Origin: Terrabacter tumescens | GTDB lineage: Bacteria; Actinomycetota; Actinomycetes; Actinomycetales; Dermatophilaceae | Direction: 5' to 3' | Length of the DNA: 64,000 nt | Assembly: GCF_014646815.1 (NCBI RefSeq) | Contig: NZ_BMNZ01000009.1 | Location: 1 to 64,000 of the forward strand | Shown here: positions 8,927 to 17,778 of the stretch, piece after piece | Layout: each line of letters begins with the position of its first letter | How positions within the stretch are numbered: the first letter of the stretch is position 1 | Notes under the pieces: generated by a model | What the model was told of the DNA's origin: nothing | Database searches by the model: none | The model's input: the letters and a program-made list of their open reading frames with translations, nothing else | Program-made: the position numbers and the translations under genes

Positions 8927-9223
8927 TCAGGAGAGTACGAGGACTCGGGCGTGAAGGACAGGACGTTGCTGCAGCGCGGCGCGTAGTGCCCGGTGCAGCC
9001 CGTCCTCGAGGTAGAGCTCGCCCTCCCACTCCACGCAGTGCGGGAAGAGGTCCCCGTAGAACGTCGAGTCGTCCGCGAGCAGGCCACGCAGGTCGAGCGT
9101 GCTCTTGGTCGTGATGAGCTCGCCGAGCTGCACCACCCGAGGCGGGACGTTGGACCAGTCCTTGGTCGTCTCTAGTCCATGGTCGGGGTACGGGCGGGAG
9201 TCGCCGACGGCCTTGAAAATCAC
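8927..9223 (-). CDS. VapB-like conserved actinobacterial protein
   Basis: A 98-residue protein beginning at GTG 9223. The conserved segments VGDSRPYPDHGL, TTKSTLDLRGLLADDSTFYGDLF and YLEDGLHRALRAALQQRPVLHARVL match a family often labelled type II VapB antitoxin in databases. No PIN-domain toxin is adjacent, so toxin-antitoxin function is doubtful. A TATGCT hexamer six bases upstream of the GTG suggests a leaderless transcript. It is divergent from the HerA-like gene. Confidence 0.75.
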   Translation of the reverse strand: MIFKAVGDSRPYPDHGLETTKDWSNVPPRVVQLGELITTKSTLDLRGLLADDSTFYGDLFPHCVEWEGELYLEDGLHRALRAALQQRPVLHARVLVLS

Positions 9224-9229
9224 CGGGTC

Positions 9230-9267
9230 AGCATAGGCGGCGAACGTGGACGACCCACCACTAGAGT
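9230..9267. promoter_or_regulatory. Divergent -10 elements, probably leaderless transcripts
   Basis: In the 51-base gap, TATGCT (minus strand, 9230-9235) lies six bases before the VapB-like GTG, and TAGAGT (plus strand, 9262-9267) lies seven bases before the HerA-like GTG. Both spacings fit transcription starting at the start codon, as is common in actinobacteria. No clear -35 boxes. Confidence 0.4.
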
Positions 9268-9274
9268 TCGAAGC

Positions 9275-10873
9275 GTGACCGAGACAGCAGCCTCAGGGGC
9301 CCCTCAGACGGGTGGCACCGGCGACACGAGCCAGATCGACGAGATCCGCGCCGGCTACGCCTTCGACGGGGGCGTGCTCAAGCTCGGCGCCGCGGTCGTC
9401 GACGGCCAGGCGCACGCCGACGCCCCGGTGCAGATCCCGCTCGGCGTGCTCAACCGCCACGGCCTCGTCGCCGGCGCGACGGGCACCGGCAAGACCAAGA
9501 CCCTCCAGCTCATGGCCGAGCAGCTGTCCGACCAGGGCGTTCCGGTCTTCCTCGCCGACATGAAGGGCGACCTCTCCGGCCTCGCCACGCCGGGCGAGGG
9601 CGGCGACAAGATCACCAGCCGCGCGGCCGACGTCGGCATGCCGTGGACGGCGACGGCATACCCCACCGAGTTCTTCTCGCTCGGCGGCAAGGGCGACGGC
9701 ATCGCGATCCGCGCCACGATCACGAGCTTCGGCCCGACCCTGCTCAGCAAGGTCCTCGGCCTCAACGACACGCAGGAGAGCAGCCTCGGGCTGATCTTCC
9801 ACTACGCCGACAAGAACGGCCTGGCGCTGCTCGACCTCAAGGACCTGCGCGCCGTCATCAGCCACCTGACCTCCGACGAGGGCAAGGCCGACCTCAAGGA
9901 GCTCGGTGGTCTCTCGAGCGCGACGGCCGGCGTCATCCTGCGCAACCTCATCACCTTCGAGGACCAGGGCGCCGGCGACTTCTTCGGTGAGCCCGAGTTC
10001 GAGACGAGCGACCTGCTGCGCACGGCCGCCGACGGCAAGGGGATCATCTCCTGCCTCGAGCTGCCACAGGTCCAGGACCGGCCGCAGCTGTTCTCGACCT
10101 TCCTCATGTGGATGCTCGCCGATCTCTTCCACGACCTCCCCGAGGAGGGCGACCTCGACAAGCCAAAGCTCGTCTTCTTCTTCGACGAGGCGCACCTGCT
10201 CTTCAACGACGCCAGCAAGGCGTTCCTGCAGGCCATCGAGCAGACCGTCCGGCTCATCCGGTCCAAGGGCATCGGCGTCTTCTTCGTGACGCAGTCGCCC
10301 AAGGACGTCCCTGCCGGCGTGCTCGCGCAGCTCGGCAACCGCGTCCAGCACGCCCTGCGCGCCTTCACCCCCGACGACGCCAAGGCGCTCAAGCAGGCCA
10401 TCGCGACCTACCCGCACACGGCATACGACATGGAGAAGCTCCTGACGAGCCTTGGCATCGGCGAGGCCGTCGTCACGGTGCTGTCCGACAGGGGCGTGCC
10501 GACCCCGGTCGCGTGGACCCGGATGAAGGCGCCCAACTCGCTCATGGACCCCTCGTCCCAGGCGACGATGGACGCCGTGATCGCCGCGTCGACGATCAAG
10601 ACGAAGTATGCCGCCGTCGTCGACCGCGAGTCCGCCTACGAGATGCTCGCGGCTCGCCTTCAGGCAGCACCCGCCGCGCCCGCTCCAGCGGCCCCCGCCC
10701 CCGCCCCAGCGCCCGCAGCGCCCGCCCCAGCGCCCAAGCGGGCGGCCAAGGAGGAGCCGAGCATCATCGAGCAGGTTGCCGGCAGCTCGGCCTTCAAGTC
10801 GATGCTCCGCTCGGCCGGCACCGTGATCGGCCGCGAGATCACTCGCAGCATCTTCGGCACGCGCAAGCGCTGA
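9275..10873 (+). CDS. HerA-like ATPase, DUF853 family
   Basis: A 532-residue protein with a RecA-type ATPase core. Walker A GATGTGKT is at residues 67-74 and Walker B LVFFFDEAHLL near residue 305. The DUF853 family is related to HerA/FtsK DNA translocases; its cellular role is not settled. Residues about 470-495 form an Ala/Pro-rich linker before a conserved C-terminal tail ending GTVIGREITRSIFGTRKR. The start is GTG 9275, just after a TAGAGT -10, in preference to an upstream in-frame codon that would overlap the divergent gene. Confidence 0.9.
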   Translation: MTETAASGAPQTGGTGDTSQIDEIRAGYAFDGGVLKLGAAVVDGQAHADAPVQIPLGVLNRHGLVAGATGTGKTKTLQLMAEQLSDQGVPVFLADMKGDLSGLATPGEGGDKITSRAADVGMPWTATAYPTEFFSLGGKGDGIAIRATITSFGPTLLSKVLGLNDTQESSLGLIFHYADKNGLALLDLKDLRAVISHLTSDEGKADLKELGGLSSATAGVILRNLITFEDQGAGDFFGEPEFETSDLLRTAADGKGIISCLELPQVQDRPQLFSTFLMWMLADLFHDLPEEGDLDKPKLVFFFDEAHLLFNDASKAFLQAIEQTVRLIRSKGIGVFFVTQSPKDVPAGVLAQLGNRVQHALRAFTPDDAKALKQAIATYPHTAYDMEKLLTSLGIGEAVVTVLSDRGVPTPVAWTRMKAPNSLMDPSSQATMDAVIAASTIKTKYAAVVDRESAYEMLAARLQAAPAAPAPAAPAPAPAPAAPAPAPKRAAKEEPSIIEQVAGSSAFKSMLRSAGTVIGREITRSIFGTRKR

Positions 10874-10942
10874 CCCCCACCGTCTCCCAGCCGGGGCGCC
10901 TCGACCGTTCGTGGGCCGGGGCGCCCTTTCGCGTGCCGATGC

Positions 10943-10969
10943 AACCAAAGCCGCTCCCGGGGTCTCGTC
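10943..10969 (+). promoter_or_regulatory. Candidate ECF-type promoter
   Basis: AACC at 10943-10946 and CGTC at 10966-10969, 37 bases upstream of the sigma-factor ATG, resemble the AAC/CGTC elements of autoregulated ECF sigma promoters. The 19-base spacer is slightly longer than the usual 16-17, so this is tentative. Confidence 0.35.
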
Positions 10970-11005
10970 CCAGTGGAAGCATCGGGAGGGACGGCAGGTG
11001 GGCTC

Positions 11006-11517
11006 ATGCACGAGAGCGACGACGGTGACCCGGTCCGGGCCGCGTACGACCTGTCGTACCGACGGCTCGTGACGCAGCTGGCCGCGCTCTGCGGAAACCT
11101 CCCCGAGGCGGAGGACATCGTGCAGGAGGCCTTCGTCACCGCGATGACGCACCGTCGCGACTTCGTCGAGGTCGCCAACCGGGAGGCCTGGCTGCGCACC
11201 GTGGCCGTCAACCTGCTGCGCAACCGCTGGCGGAGGGCCCGGGTGACCGCCCGGGTGCTGCCGAAGTTCCGTGCCGAGCTGAGCATCGACCTCGGCCCGG
11301 GCACGCCGGAGGACCACGTGGCCGTGGTGTACGCGCTCAGCCAGCTCAGCCTGCCGGTGCGCATCACCGTCGTGCTGTACTACATCGCCGACCTCAGCGT
11401 CGCGCAGGTCGCCGCCGAGCTGGGGTGCCCGAGGGGACGGTCAAGGCGCGGCTCGCCCGGGCCCGCGCCCAGATGGCCACCCACCTCACCGACCGCGAGG
11501 AGGCCGACCATGTCTGA
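11006..11517 (+). pseudogene. ECF sigma factor, SigE-like, frameshifted in region 4
   Basis: From ATG 11006 the frame encodes sigma region 2 (RRLVTQLAALCGNLPEAEDIVQEAFVTAM, residues about 14-48) and the start of region 4 (YALSQLSLPVRITVVLYYIADLSVAQVAAELG). At 11421-11426 the run TGGGGTG is one G short of the expected CTG-GGG-GTG: with one base restored, the frame continues VPEGTVKARLARARAQM and stops at TGA 11515-11517, overlapping the next ATG as in a normal operon. As given, the frame stays open into the downstream gene and region 4 loses its recognition helix. Either a true mutation or a homopolymer sequencing error. Confidence 0.8.
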
Positions 11518-12598
11518 GCTGACGAGCTTCGCCCGCGACACCGAGCGGCGCGTCGAGCAGCCGCCCTTCGAGACCCTCATGTGGCGCCAGCGCCGGGCCC
11601 GTCGTCGCCGCGCGGCGTGGCTCTCGGCGGCGGCCGTGGCTGCCGTCCTCGCGCTGGCGCTGGCCGTGTCGGGGCTCGGGCGGCTCGGCGCCCAGCGGCT
11701 GCCGTCGGCGCCGACCCCGCAGCTGACATCGGTGGCCGTCCCCGACTGGAGCGCCGACGAGGTCGTCGGCCACCCGGACGCGTTCGTCGCCGCCCAGCTC
11801 GAGTCCCGCGTCGACCGCCGGACCGTCCTGACGGTCTGGAAGCGGTGCGTCGCGCCCCGCGCCGACCACGACTGCCTCGGCCGAGAGGCCTTTGCCGTGG
11901 TGGACGGGACCGACCACCGCCTCCTCGCCCTCGGTGCGGTCACCGGGTCGAGCAACCAGCCCTCGCTGGGCGCTCCCGGGATGTACCGCGAGGTCGGCGA
12001 CGGCCTCTGGTACTGGGCGCACACCGGCCCCGGTCCCTACCTGCTCTCCGCGACGATGCACCAGCCGGTGGCACTCACCGTCATGGACCGCCCCGTGGCC
12101 GTGCCCTACGGCACCCCCACCGTCGAGTGCGCCGAGGGCGAGGGCCTGTGCGCACTCGACGCCAACGCGCGCACGCTCCAGCGGGTCTCGCTCCCCGCCG
12201 TCGACGCCGTCCGCTGGGCGACGCCCAACGCCCGGGGGTGCGGCATCTGGGGCCTCGCCGGCGCCGGCGACGACCTGCGCCTCGTGGTCCAGCAGCGCAA
12301 CGGCTCCTTCTCCACGGCACGGCTGCCCGGGACCGGGCACGGGACCACCATGGCCGAGGGCGGAGCCGGCTGCGAGACAGCCGTCTTCCAGAGCCGTTCC
12401 GACATGGTCGTGGAGCTGCTCGTCAGCCTCGACGAGGGAGCCACGTGGCAGGTGCGCGGCCCGATCGCGCCCCCTCAGCACCTCGAAGGACTCATCGAGG
12501 AGCAGCCCCGGCTCCGGGTGCTCCTCCCACCACGCTGGTCAGCCCTCCCCAGCACCCGGAGCATCTTCCCGATGCCCGACCCGTTGACCCCGCTCTGA
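11510..12598 (+). CDS. Membrane protein encoded with the ECF sigma factor (possible anti-sigma or effector)
   Basis: A 362-residue protein starting at ATG 11510, overlapping the sigma stop by eight bases. It has a short cytoplasmic part (about 45 residues, Arg-rich at 29-36), one membrane segment (about 38-56, AAWLSAAAVAAVLALALAVSGL) and a large extracytoplasmic domain of about 300 residues with paired cysteines (RCVAPRADHDC, VECAEGEGLC, RGCG, GCETA). This topology suits a sigma-factor partner, but no zinc-binding anti-sigma motif (HxxxCxxC) is seen. It is fused in frame to the broken sigma gene in this sequence. Confidence 0.7.
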   Translation: MSELTSFARDTERRVEQPPFETLMWRQRRARRRRAAWLSAAAVAAVLALALAVSGLGRLGAQRLPSAPTPQLTSVAVPDWSADEVVGHPDAFVAAQLESRVDRRTVLTVWKRCVAPRADHDCLGREAFAVVDGTDHRLLALGAVTGSSNQPSLGAPGMYREVGDGLWYWAHTGPGPYLLSATMHQPVALTVMDRPVAVPYGTPTVECAEGEGLCALDANARTLQRVSLPAVDAVRWATPNARGCGIWGLAGAGDDLRLVVQQRNGSFSTARLPGTGHGTTMAEGGAGCETAVFQSRSDMVVELLVSLDEGATWQVRGPIAPPQHLEGLIEEQPRLRVLLPPRWSALPSTRSIFPMPDPLTPL

Positions 12599-12610
12599 GG
12601 GAGGGGGCGT

Positions 12611-12646
12611 GCCGGGTGGCCGCGCGCACGGGCGCGGCCACCCGGC
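12611..12646. terminator. Bidirectional terminator between convergent genes
   Basis: Arms GCCGGGTGGCCGCG (12611-12624) and CGCGGCCACCCGGC (12633-12646) pair perfectly over 14 bp with an eight-base loop. Confidence 0.75.
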
Positions 12647-12671
12647 ATATGCCTGCGGTGACCCCGACGGG

Positions 12672-13508
12672 CTACGCGTCGAACTCGATGTCGTCGAGGT
12701 CCCCGTCGACGTCGGCGAAGTAGCTGATGACGCGGATGTCGGGCTCGTCGAGCACCTGCAGCACGAGCTGGCGCAGCTGGATCACCTGACCGGTGTCGAG
12801 GCGGATCCGCTTGGTGCGGCCGCGGGTCGGGTCGGTGTCGTGCCGCTCCCACCACTCGACGGTCGCCGGGTTGGCCTTGAAGATCTCGTCCAGGACGCGC
12901 TTGAACGACGGGTCGTCGGGGTGGCGCGCGTAGGCCTCGCGGAAGAGCGCGAGCTGGTCGGCGGCCTCCTGCTCCCAGTCGACGAAGAGGCTGCGGGCGG
13001 CCGGGTCGCAGCAGTAGAACCACAGCAGGTTGCGCTCACGCTTCGTGCGCTTGCTCTCCCAGTCCGTGAAGAGCTGGCAGGCCGTGTGGTTCGCGCCCAG
13101 GACGTCCCAGCGCGCGCCCACGACGTAGGCCGGGTTGGGGTCGAGCGAGTCGAGCAGCTCCTCGAGCTCCTCGGTGAGCTCCTCGTGGGGCTGCGGCCGC
13201 CGCGACGGCGCACCGCTCGCGAGCGCGTGCAGGTGCGACCGCCCGTCGGCGTCGAGCTTGAGGGCTCGAGCGAGCCCGTCGATGACGCTCTGGCTCGGGC
13301 GCAGGTCGCGGCCCCGCTCGATGAGGTCGTAGTACGCCACGGAGATGTTCGCCAGCTCGGCGACCTCGGTCCGGCTCAGGCCCACCCGACGGCGCCCCTT
13401 GACCCGCTTGATGCCGACCTCCTCGGGAGCGAGCTGCTTGCGGCGGGTGCGCAGGAACTCGCCCAGCGGTGAGGGGGTGCGCACGCTGAGCGGGACGTCC
13501 GTGGTCAT
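12672..13508 (-). CDS. XRE-type regulator with MmyB-like ligand domain
   Basis: A 278-residue regulator. Residues about 12-75 are the helix-turn-helix (VGLSRTEVAELANISVAYYDLIERGRDLRPS), and residues about 100-270 match the MmyB-like C-terminal domain (NPAYVVGARWDVLGANHTACQLFTDW, with WFYCCDPAARSLFVDWEQ). MmyB-family proteins regulate, among others, oxidoreductase genes, and the C-terminal domain can bind fatty acids in some members. ATG 13508 is preferred over an in-frame start 60 bases upstream with poor coding composition. A neighbouring target gene is not apparent. Confidence 0.85.
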   Translation of the reverse strand: MTTDVPLSVRTPSPLGEFLRTRRKQLAPEEVGIKRVKGRRRVGLSRTEVAELANISVAYYDLIERGRDLRPSQSVIDGLARALKLDADGRSHLHALASGAPSRRPQPHEELTEELEELLDSLDPNPAYVVGARWDVLGANHTACQLFTDWESKRTKRERNLLWFYCCDPAARSLFVDWEQEAADQLALFREAYARHPDDPSFKRVLDEIFKANPATVEWWERHDTDPTRGRTKRIRLDTGQVIQLRQLVLQVLDEPDIRVISYFADVDGDLDDIEFDA

Positions 13509-13617
13509 GGCGCACATCCTGCCAGTGGCCCGGCGTCCCGATGGCGCCGACGTCGGGCGCGCGTCCACCGATCGCGTATGCCGTCAGCCTGGGTGCACGG
13601 CGGACGCACGGGCCCGT

Positions 13618-13692
13618 GGTCGTGCCGGTCGGGTCAGGTCGTGCCGGGCGGGTCAGGTCGTGCCGGTCGGGTCAGGTCGTGCCGGTGGGATC
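13618..13692. repeat. Four tandem 19-bp repeats
   Basis: The unit GGTCGTGCCGGTCGGGTCA is repeated from 13618, 13637, 13656 and 13675, the second with one change and the fourth degenerate. It overlaps the last codons of the minus-strand membrane-protein gene that ends at 13653. The unit is not a multiple of three, so copy-number change would alter that protein's C-terminus. Confidence 0.85.
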
Positions 13693-14696
13693 GGTGCCGT
13701 CGTGGCGTCCCGACCTCGCAGGGCGATGCGCCGGTCGTGCAGCACGAACAGCAGGACGGTCACCATGAGAGCTCCGAGCACGAGACCGGCGTCGGTGGTG
13801 AGGACGAGGGCAAGCGGATGCTCGGGCGCGGGCTGCGCGTCGGCGCGCGTGGCGGACAGCGCGCTGTAGAGGTTCTGGGCGAACATCACGCTCGACGACG
13901 TCCAGACCGCCGCCATGGGCACGACGAACCTCGAAGCGCCTCGGCAGGTGGTCGTCACCAGCAGACCCCAGGCCCCGAGGACCGCCCAGACCCCGGTGCT
14001 CAGGGACAGCAGGTGCCACCACTCGTCGCGCAGGTGCAGGCGGTCGGCGTCCAGACCGAGAACCCCACCGGATGCCCAGTAGATCTTGGTGAGGCCGAGC
14101 GCCAGGGCGCCGCCTGCCGCGAGCCGGGCGAGCGTGGTCCGGAGCTGCTTGGTGTGATTCCGTCCGGCCCCAACGGTGCCGCTGAACGCCCAGGGCCAGC
14201 GGGCCCGGGCGTACCCGACGAGCGCGAGCGGCAGTCCGATGCCGACACCGACGAGCGACACCATGACGAGGACCTGCTCATGGGACCACACCTCGGCGGC
14301 GCCGGCCTCCTGGTCGCGGGCGACCGCAGCCGGTCCGAGGACCGGGGCGAGCAGCACCACCGGCACGAGCAGGCCGGTGGCGACCCAGACCGGCAGCGCC
14401 ACCAGCCAGGCGGGCACGCGTTCGCCCCAGGGCCGGCTGAACGCCATCGCCAGCACGATGGCCGCCGCGGCCAGGGCGGCGGTGGCGGCGTTGATCGCAC
14501 GCCAGCCCGATTCTCCCATCTGAGCGGTGGGGAGGAAGAGTCCGGCGGTCCACGCGACCTTGATCAAGAGGTACGGCGTCACCGCGACGACGACCGCAGA
14601 GGCGGCGCGTCTTCGGAGCGTGAGCCACGATGAGGCGGTCGCGTTGACGGTCAGGGCTGGTTCCTTGCGGGCGCGGTCTCGCGTGTCGGCATCCAT
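13653..14696 (-). CDS. Polytopic membrane protein of unknown function
   Basis: A 347-residue protein with about eight hydrophobic segments (for example residues 31-52, 72-90, 98-120, 143-163, 187-205, 228-248, 255-275, 307-327). No motif or family recognised. ATG 14696 begins with a short charged segment. It is divergent from the sensor kinase gene 117 bases away. The C-terminus (ARPDPTGTT) is encoded by the tandem repeat at 13618. Confidence 0.65.
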   Translation of the reverse strand: MDADTRDRARKEPALTVNATASSWLTLRRRAASAVVVAVTPYLLIKVAWTAGLFLPTAQMGESGWRAINAATAALAAAAIVLAMAFSRPWGERVPAWLVALPVWVATGLLVPVVLLAPVLGPAAVARDQEAGAAEVWSHEQVLVMVSLVGVGIGLPLALVGYARARWPWAFSGTVGAGRNHTKQLRTTLARLAAGGALALGLTKIYWASGGVLGLDADRLHLRDEWWHLLSLSTGVWAVLGAWGLLVTTTCRGASRFVVPMAAVWTSSSVMFAQNLYSALSATRADAQPAPEHPLALVLTTDAGLVLGALMVTVLLFVLHDRRIALRGRDATTAPIPPARPDPTGTT

Positions 14697-14812
14697 GTCT
14701 CCAACCTGCCCGCCCTGCGTCCCGAGCAGATCCCCCGTGAGAGCGGTTCGACTCCCTCGTGTGAGGGACTCGCCGACGCGCGGTGTCTGACAGGCTGGGG
14801 CGGGTGCGGACG

Positions 14813-16012
14813 ATGTGGCGACGGTGGCTGTTCCTCGTGCTCGGGGGTGCCCTGTTCACGCCGTATGCCGTCTTCGGCTGGGTCGTGGTGCCGCTGGCAG
14901 TGCCTTCTCTGGCGTCGATGGCGGACGTCGTATTCGTCTGTGTCGCAATGGCGTCGGTCTTCGTCGCCATCGTCCTGTCGTCGTTGGCGCCCGTGGTGCG
15001 CACTGTCGAAGGTGCTCTCGCCGTCCTGCTCCTCGGCGGTCCCGCGGCCGACCTCGTCGTCGCGCGGGCGCAGACCTGGACCGAGCGCCGACGGGCCGCC
15101 GCCTGGTACCTGCTGCACACTGTCGTCGGCGCCCTCGTCTCGCTCCTTTCGGTGGTGACGCCGGTGGTCGTCATTCCCTTGATCGCCTCATGGGCAGGCG
15201 GTCGTGCCGTGACCCCGGTCGGCGCCTCGGAGGTCTCCGTCCCGCAAGCCTGGGCGCCTCTCGTGGCACTCGCACTGGTGGCGGTGCTGGCGTGCGCCGT
15301 GTGGGCTGCAGGCTCGGCGGCGGCGAGGACGGCTCCCTCGCTGCTGGGCCCCGGTCCTGCAGCACGGTTCGCCGCCCTCGAGCGACGAGCCGCAGAGCTC
15401 CACGAGCGCAACCGGCTCGCCACCGAGCTGCACGACTCCCTCGGGCACGCCCTGACCGTCATCACCCTGCAGGCGGGGGCCGCCCGCACCGTGCTCCACA
15501 CCGACCCGGCCTTCGTCGAGGAGGCTCTCCACGCCGTCGAGCGGACCGGGCGGACGGCTGCTGCCGACCTCGACCACGTCCTCGGGATGCTGCGCGAGGA
15601 CGCCGGGACCCGGGCGCCGCAGTCCACGTTGGCCGAGCTCGACGCCCTTCTCGCCTCGCACCGGGAGACGGGGCTGCCGGTCACGCTCGCCGTCGAGGGC
15701 GACCTCTCCCGGCTGCCTGCCGTGGTGTCGCGCGAGGTCTACCGCGTGATCCAGGAGGGTCTGACGAACGTGCAGCGACACGCCGGCACCGTGCCGACCT
15801 CCGTGCACCTCGTGCTCGCGGGCGCGCAGCTGAAGGCCGAGGTGCACAACGCGGCCCCACCGGACCGTGTGGTGCACCATCGGCGCGGCGGAGGTCACGG
15901 TCTCGAGGGAGTGCGCCAGCGGGTGCGCTTGCTCGGGGGTCAGGTCGAGAGCGGGGCGGACGGCCACGGCTGGCGCCTCCTGGTGACCGTTCCGACGGGA
16001 GCACGACGATGA
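14813..16012 (+). CDS. NarL-family sensor histidine kinase
   Basis: A 399-residue membrane kinase. The N-terminal half has four to six hydrophobic segments without a large periplasmic loop. The HisKA_3 dimerisation domain carries the phospho-acceptor in RLATELHDSLGHALTVI (near residue 206), and the HATPase domain shows NVQRHAG (N box) and GGGHGLEGVRQRVRLLGG (G box). In-frame GTG codons at 14783 and 14804 are alternative starts; ATG 14813 is chosen for its GGGGCGGG site and direct entry into the membrane segment. It overlaps the response regulator by four bases (ATGA). Stimulus unknown. Confidence 0.9.
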   Translation: MWRRWLFLVLGGALFTPYAVFGWVVVPLAVPSLASMADVVFVCVAMASVFVAIVLSSLAPVVRTVEGALAVLLLGGPAADLVVARAQTWTERRRAAAWYLLHTVVGALVSLLSVVTPVVVIPLIASWAGGRAVTPVGASEVSVPQAWAPLVALALVAVLACAVWAAGSAAARTAPSLLGPGPAARFAALERRAAELHERNRLATELHDSLGHALTVITLQAGAARTVLHTDPAFVEEALHAVERTGRTAAADLDHVLGMLREDAGTRAPQSTLAELDALLASHRETGLPVTLAVEGDLSRLPAVVSREVYRVIQEGLTNVQRHAGTVPTSVHLVLAGAQLKAEVHNAAPPDRVVHHRRGGGHGLEGVRQRVRLLGGQVESGADGHGWRLLVTVPTGARR

Positions 16013-16656
16013 CGACCACGGTCCTGCTCGTCGACGACGAGCCCTTGGTGCGCAGTGGGCTCCGAGCGGTCCTCGCGAGCGCGGAGGGTATCGAGGTGGT
16101 GGGTGAGGCCGGCGACGGAGCCGAGGTGCCTGCTGCAGTGGCCCGGCTGAGCCCGACCGTGGTGCTCATGGACGTGCGCATGCCGCGCATCGACGGCATC
16201 TCGGCGACGCAGCGCCTCATGGCGTCACCGCAGCCGCCCAAGGTGCTGGTCGTCACGACGTTCGAGAACGACGAGTACGTCTACGCGGCGCTGCGGGCCG
16301 GCGCCAGCGGATTCGTGCTCAAGCGAGCCCAGCCCGAGCAGATCGTGGCAGCAGTGCGGACCGTCGCGTCCGGCGAGTCCCTGCTCTTCCCCACCGCGAT
16401 CCGGTCGCTCGCCCGCGCTTATGGCCGGAGCTCCGAGTCGACACCCGCGCAGCGACTCAGCGGACGCGAGCAGGACGTGCTGCGCCTCATGGCACGCGGC
16501 CTGACCAACGCGGAGATCGCCACTGAGATGTTCGTCGGCATCGAGACCGTCAAGACCCACGTGAGCGCCGTCCTCGGCAAGCTCGGCGTCCGCGACCGGA
16601 CGCAGGCGGTCATCCTGGCGTACGAGTCCGGTTTCCTCTCGCCTCGGCTTCCCTGA
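16009..16656 (+). CDS. NarL/LuxR-family response regulator
   Basis: A 215-residue regulator translationally coupled to the kinase. The receiver domain (1-120) has the acidic pair DD9-10, phospho-acceptor D55 (VVLMDVRMPRIDG), T83-type switch (VVTTFEND) and K105 (FVLKRAQPE). The LuxR-type HTH lies at about 148-205 (LSGREQDVLRLMARGLTNAEIATEMFVGIETVKTH). No target is obvious; the divergent membrane protein at 13653-14696 is a candidate. Confidence 0.93.
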   Translation: MTTTVLLVDDEPLVRSGLRAVLASAEGIEVVGEAGDGAEVPAAVARLSPTVVLMDVRMPRIDGISATQRLMASPQPPKVLVVTTFENDEYVYAALRAGASGFVLKRAQPEQIVAAVRTVASGESLLFPTAIRSLARAYGRSSESTPAQRLSGREQDVLRLMARGLTNAEIATEMFVGIETVKTHVSAVLGKLGVRDRTQAVILAYESGFLSPRLP

Positions 16657-16816
16657 GCGCAGATCCTGCGACGGAGCACGAGTGCAGGCCGCGCCGCCAC
16701 GAGGACGATCCGAAGGCACACGCACATGGTGGTCGGCCTCGTGCTAGCCTGCCGCGTCCCCACCGCGCGTCAGCAGCCCGCGACCGGCAGCGGACCACCG
16801 TCCCCGGAGCCCGCGT

Positions 16817-17710
16817 ATGCCGTCGACCGCCTTCGAGCCCACGTCCACCCCGGTCGCGCGGGCAGCCGACCTGCCACTCCCTGCCCCCGGCTGGGGCATC
16901 GACCAGGCGCGGGCGGCCCTCGAGGCAGCTCGTTCCCGGCTTCCCCTGGACCCAGGCCCGGCCGGCGAGGTGCTCGGCCTGCTGACGACCGTCGCGCTCG
17001 CCGCCGGCGCGCACGTCGTCAAGGTCTATCCGCCCGGCACCGACACCGGTCACCTGGACCGCATCCATGCAGAGCTCGCGGGGTCCAGGACCGCAACCCC
17101 GGCCGTCGGGCGCTGCGTCGAGACGCCGCACGGCGTGGTGTCGGTGGCCCCTCGGCTGGTCGGGGACCTCCCGGTCAGCTGGCCCGAGCTCGGCGCCCTC
17201 CTCCGCACCTTCCACGACGAGCACGCCGGGGCCGACGTCGGCCAATGGTCGCCGCTGTCACGGCTCGACTCGCAGCTCGACGTGCTGCCCGAGCCGGACG
17301 CTGTCGTCCTCCGGTCTGCTCGGGACCGGCTGTTGGCGGAGCTGGCCCTCGTGCGGTCCGAGCTCGGGATCGAGGTGATCCACGGGGACGTGTCACCCTC
17401 GAACGTGCTCCACGACGGGCGACGCGCAGCTCTCATCGACCTCGACTGGGTTGCCCTGGCGCCGCGCGAGTACGACCTGGCAAGCGCCTCGCGCCGGTTC
17501 CGTGCCGGTGAGCTGGACCGCGCGACGTACCGGGACTTCTGCGCGGCCTACGGCCACGACGTGATGGGCTGGGACGGACTGCCGCTCGTGGACGAGGTCG
17601 CCGACCTCGCGGGGGTCGCCTTCCGCATCTGGGACTGCCGACACCACGGCCGTGACCTCGACTGGCTGGCCGCCGAGCTACCACGGTGGACGGCCTGCGC
17701 TGACGCGTGA
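16817..17710 (+). CDS. Aminoglycoside phosphotransferase/choline kinase-fold protein
   Basis: A 297-residue protein with a kinase fold. The Brenner-type catalytic loop is VIHGDVSPSNVLHD (near residue 194) and the metal-binding Asp follows in AALIDLDWVALAPREYDLA, as in the APH/choline kinase family. The N-terminal lobe is diverged (HVVKVYPPG supplies the likely lysine). Substrate unknown; resistance function is not implied. No P-loop. ATG 16817 lies within a GTATGCCG octamer. Confidence 0.8.
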   Translation: MPSTAFEPTSTPVARAADLPLPAPGWGIDQARAALEAARSRLPLDPGPAGEVLGLLTTVALAAGAHVVKVYPPGTDTGHLDRIHAELAGSRTATPAVGRCVETPHGVVSVAPRLVGDLPVSWPELGALLRTFHDEHAGADVGQWSPLSRLDSQLDVLPEPDAVVLRSARDRLLAELALVRSELGIEVIHGDVSPSNVLHDGRRAALIDLDWVALAPREYDLASASRRFRAGELDRATYRDFCAAYGHDVMGWDGLPLVDEVADLAGVAFRIWDCRHHGRDLDWLAAELPRWTACADA

Positions 17711-17778
17711 CGTGCTCGTCGGGTCGCAGTTCAGCGGGTCGCCCAGATGGTCGATCAGGTGGCCGCTCAGATGGTCGC

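Noticed and set aside
8927-9223. Active toxin-antitoxin module
   Set aside because: The VapB-like gene has no adjacent PIN-domain toxin; the neighbour is a LytR_C envelope protein.
10973-12598. A natural sigma/anti-sigma fusion protein
   Set aside because: The fused frame destroys region 4 and the overlap of sigma stop and next ATG is restored by adding one G, so a frameshift is the simpler reading.
16817-17710. Aminoglycoside resistance gene
   Set aside because: Only the kinase-fold core is shared; the N-lobe is diverged and the context is chromosomal, so no resistance function is claimed.
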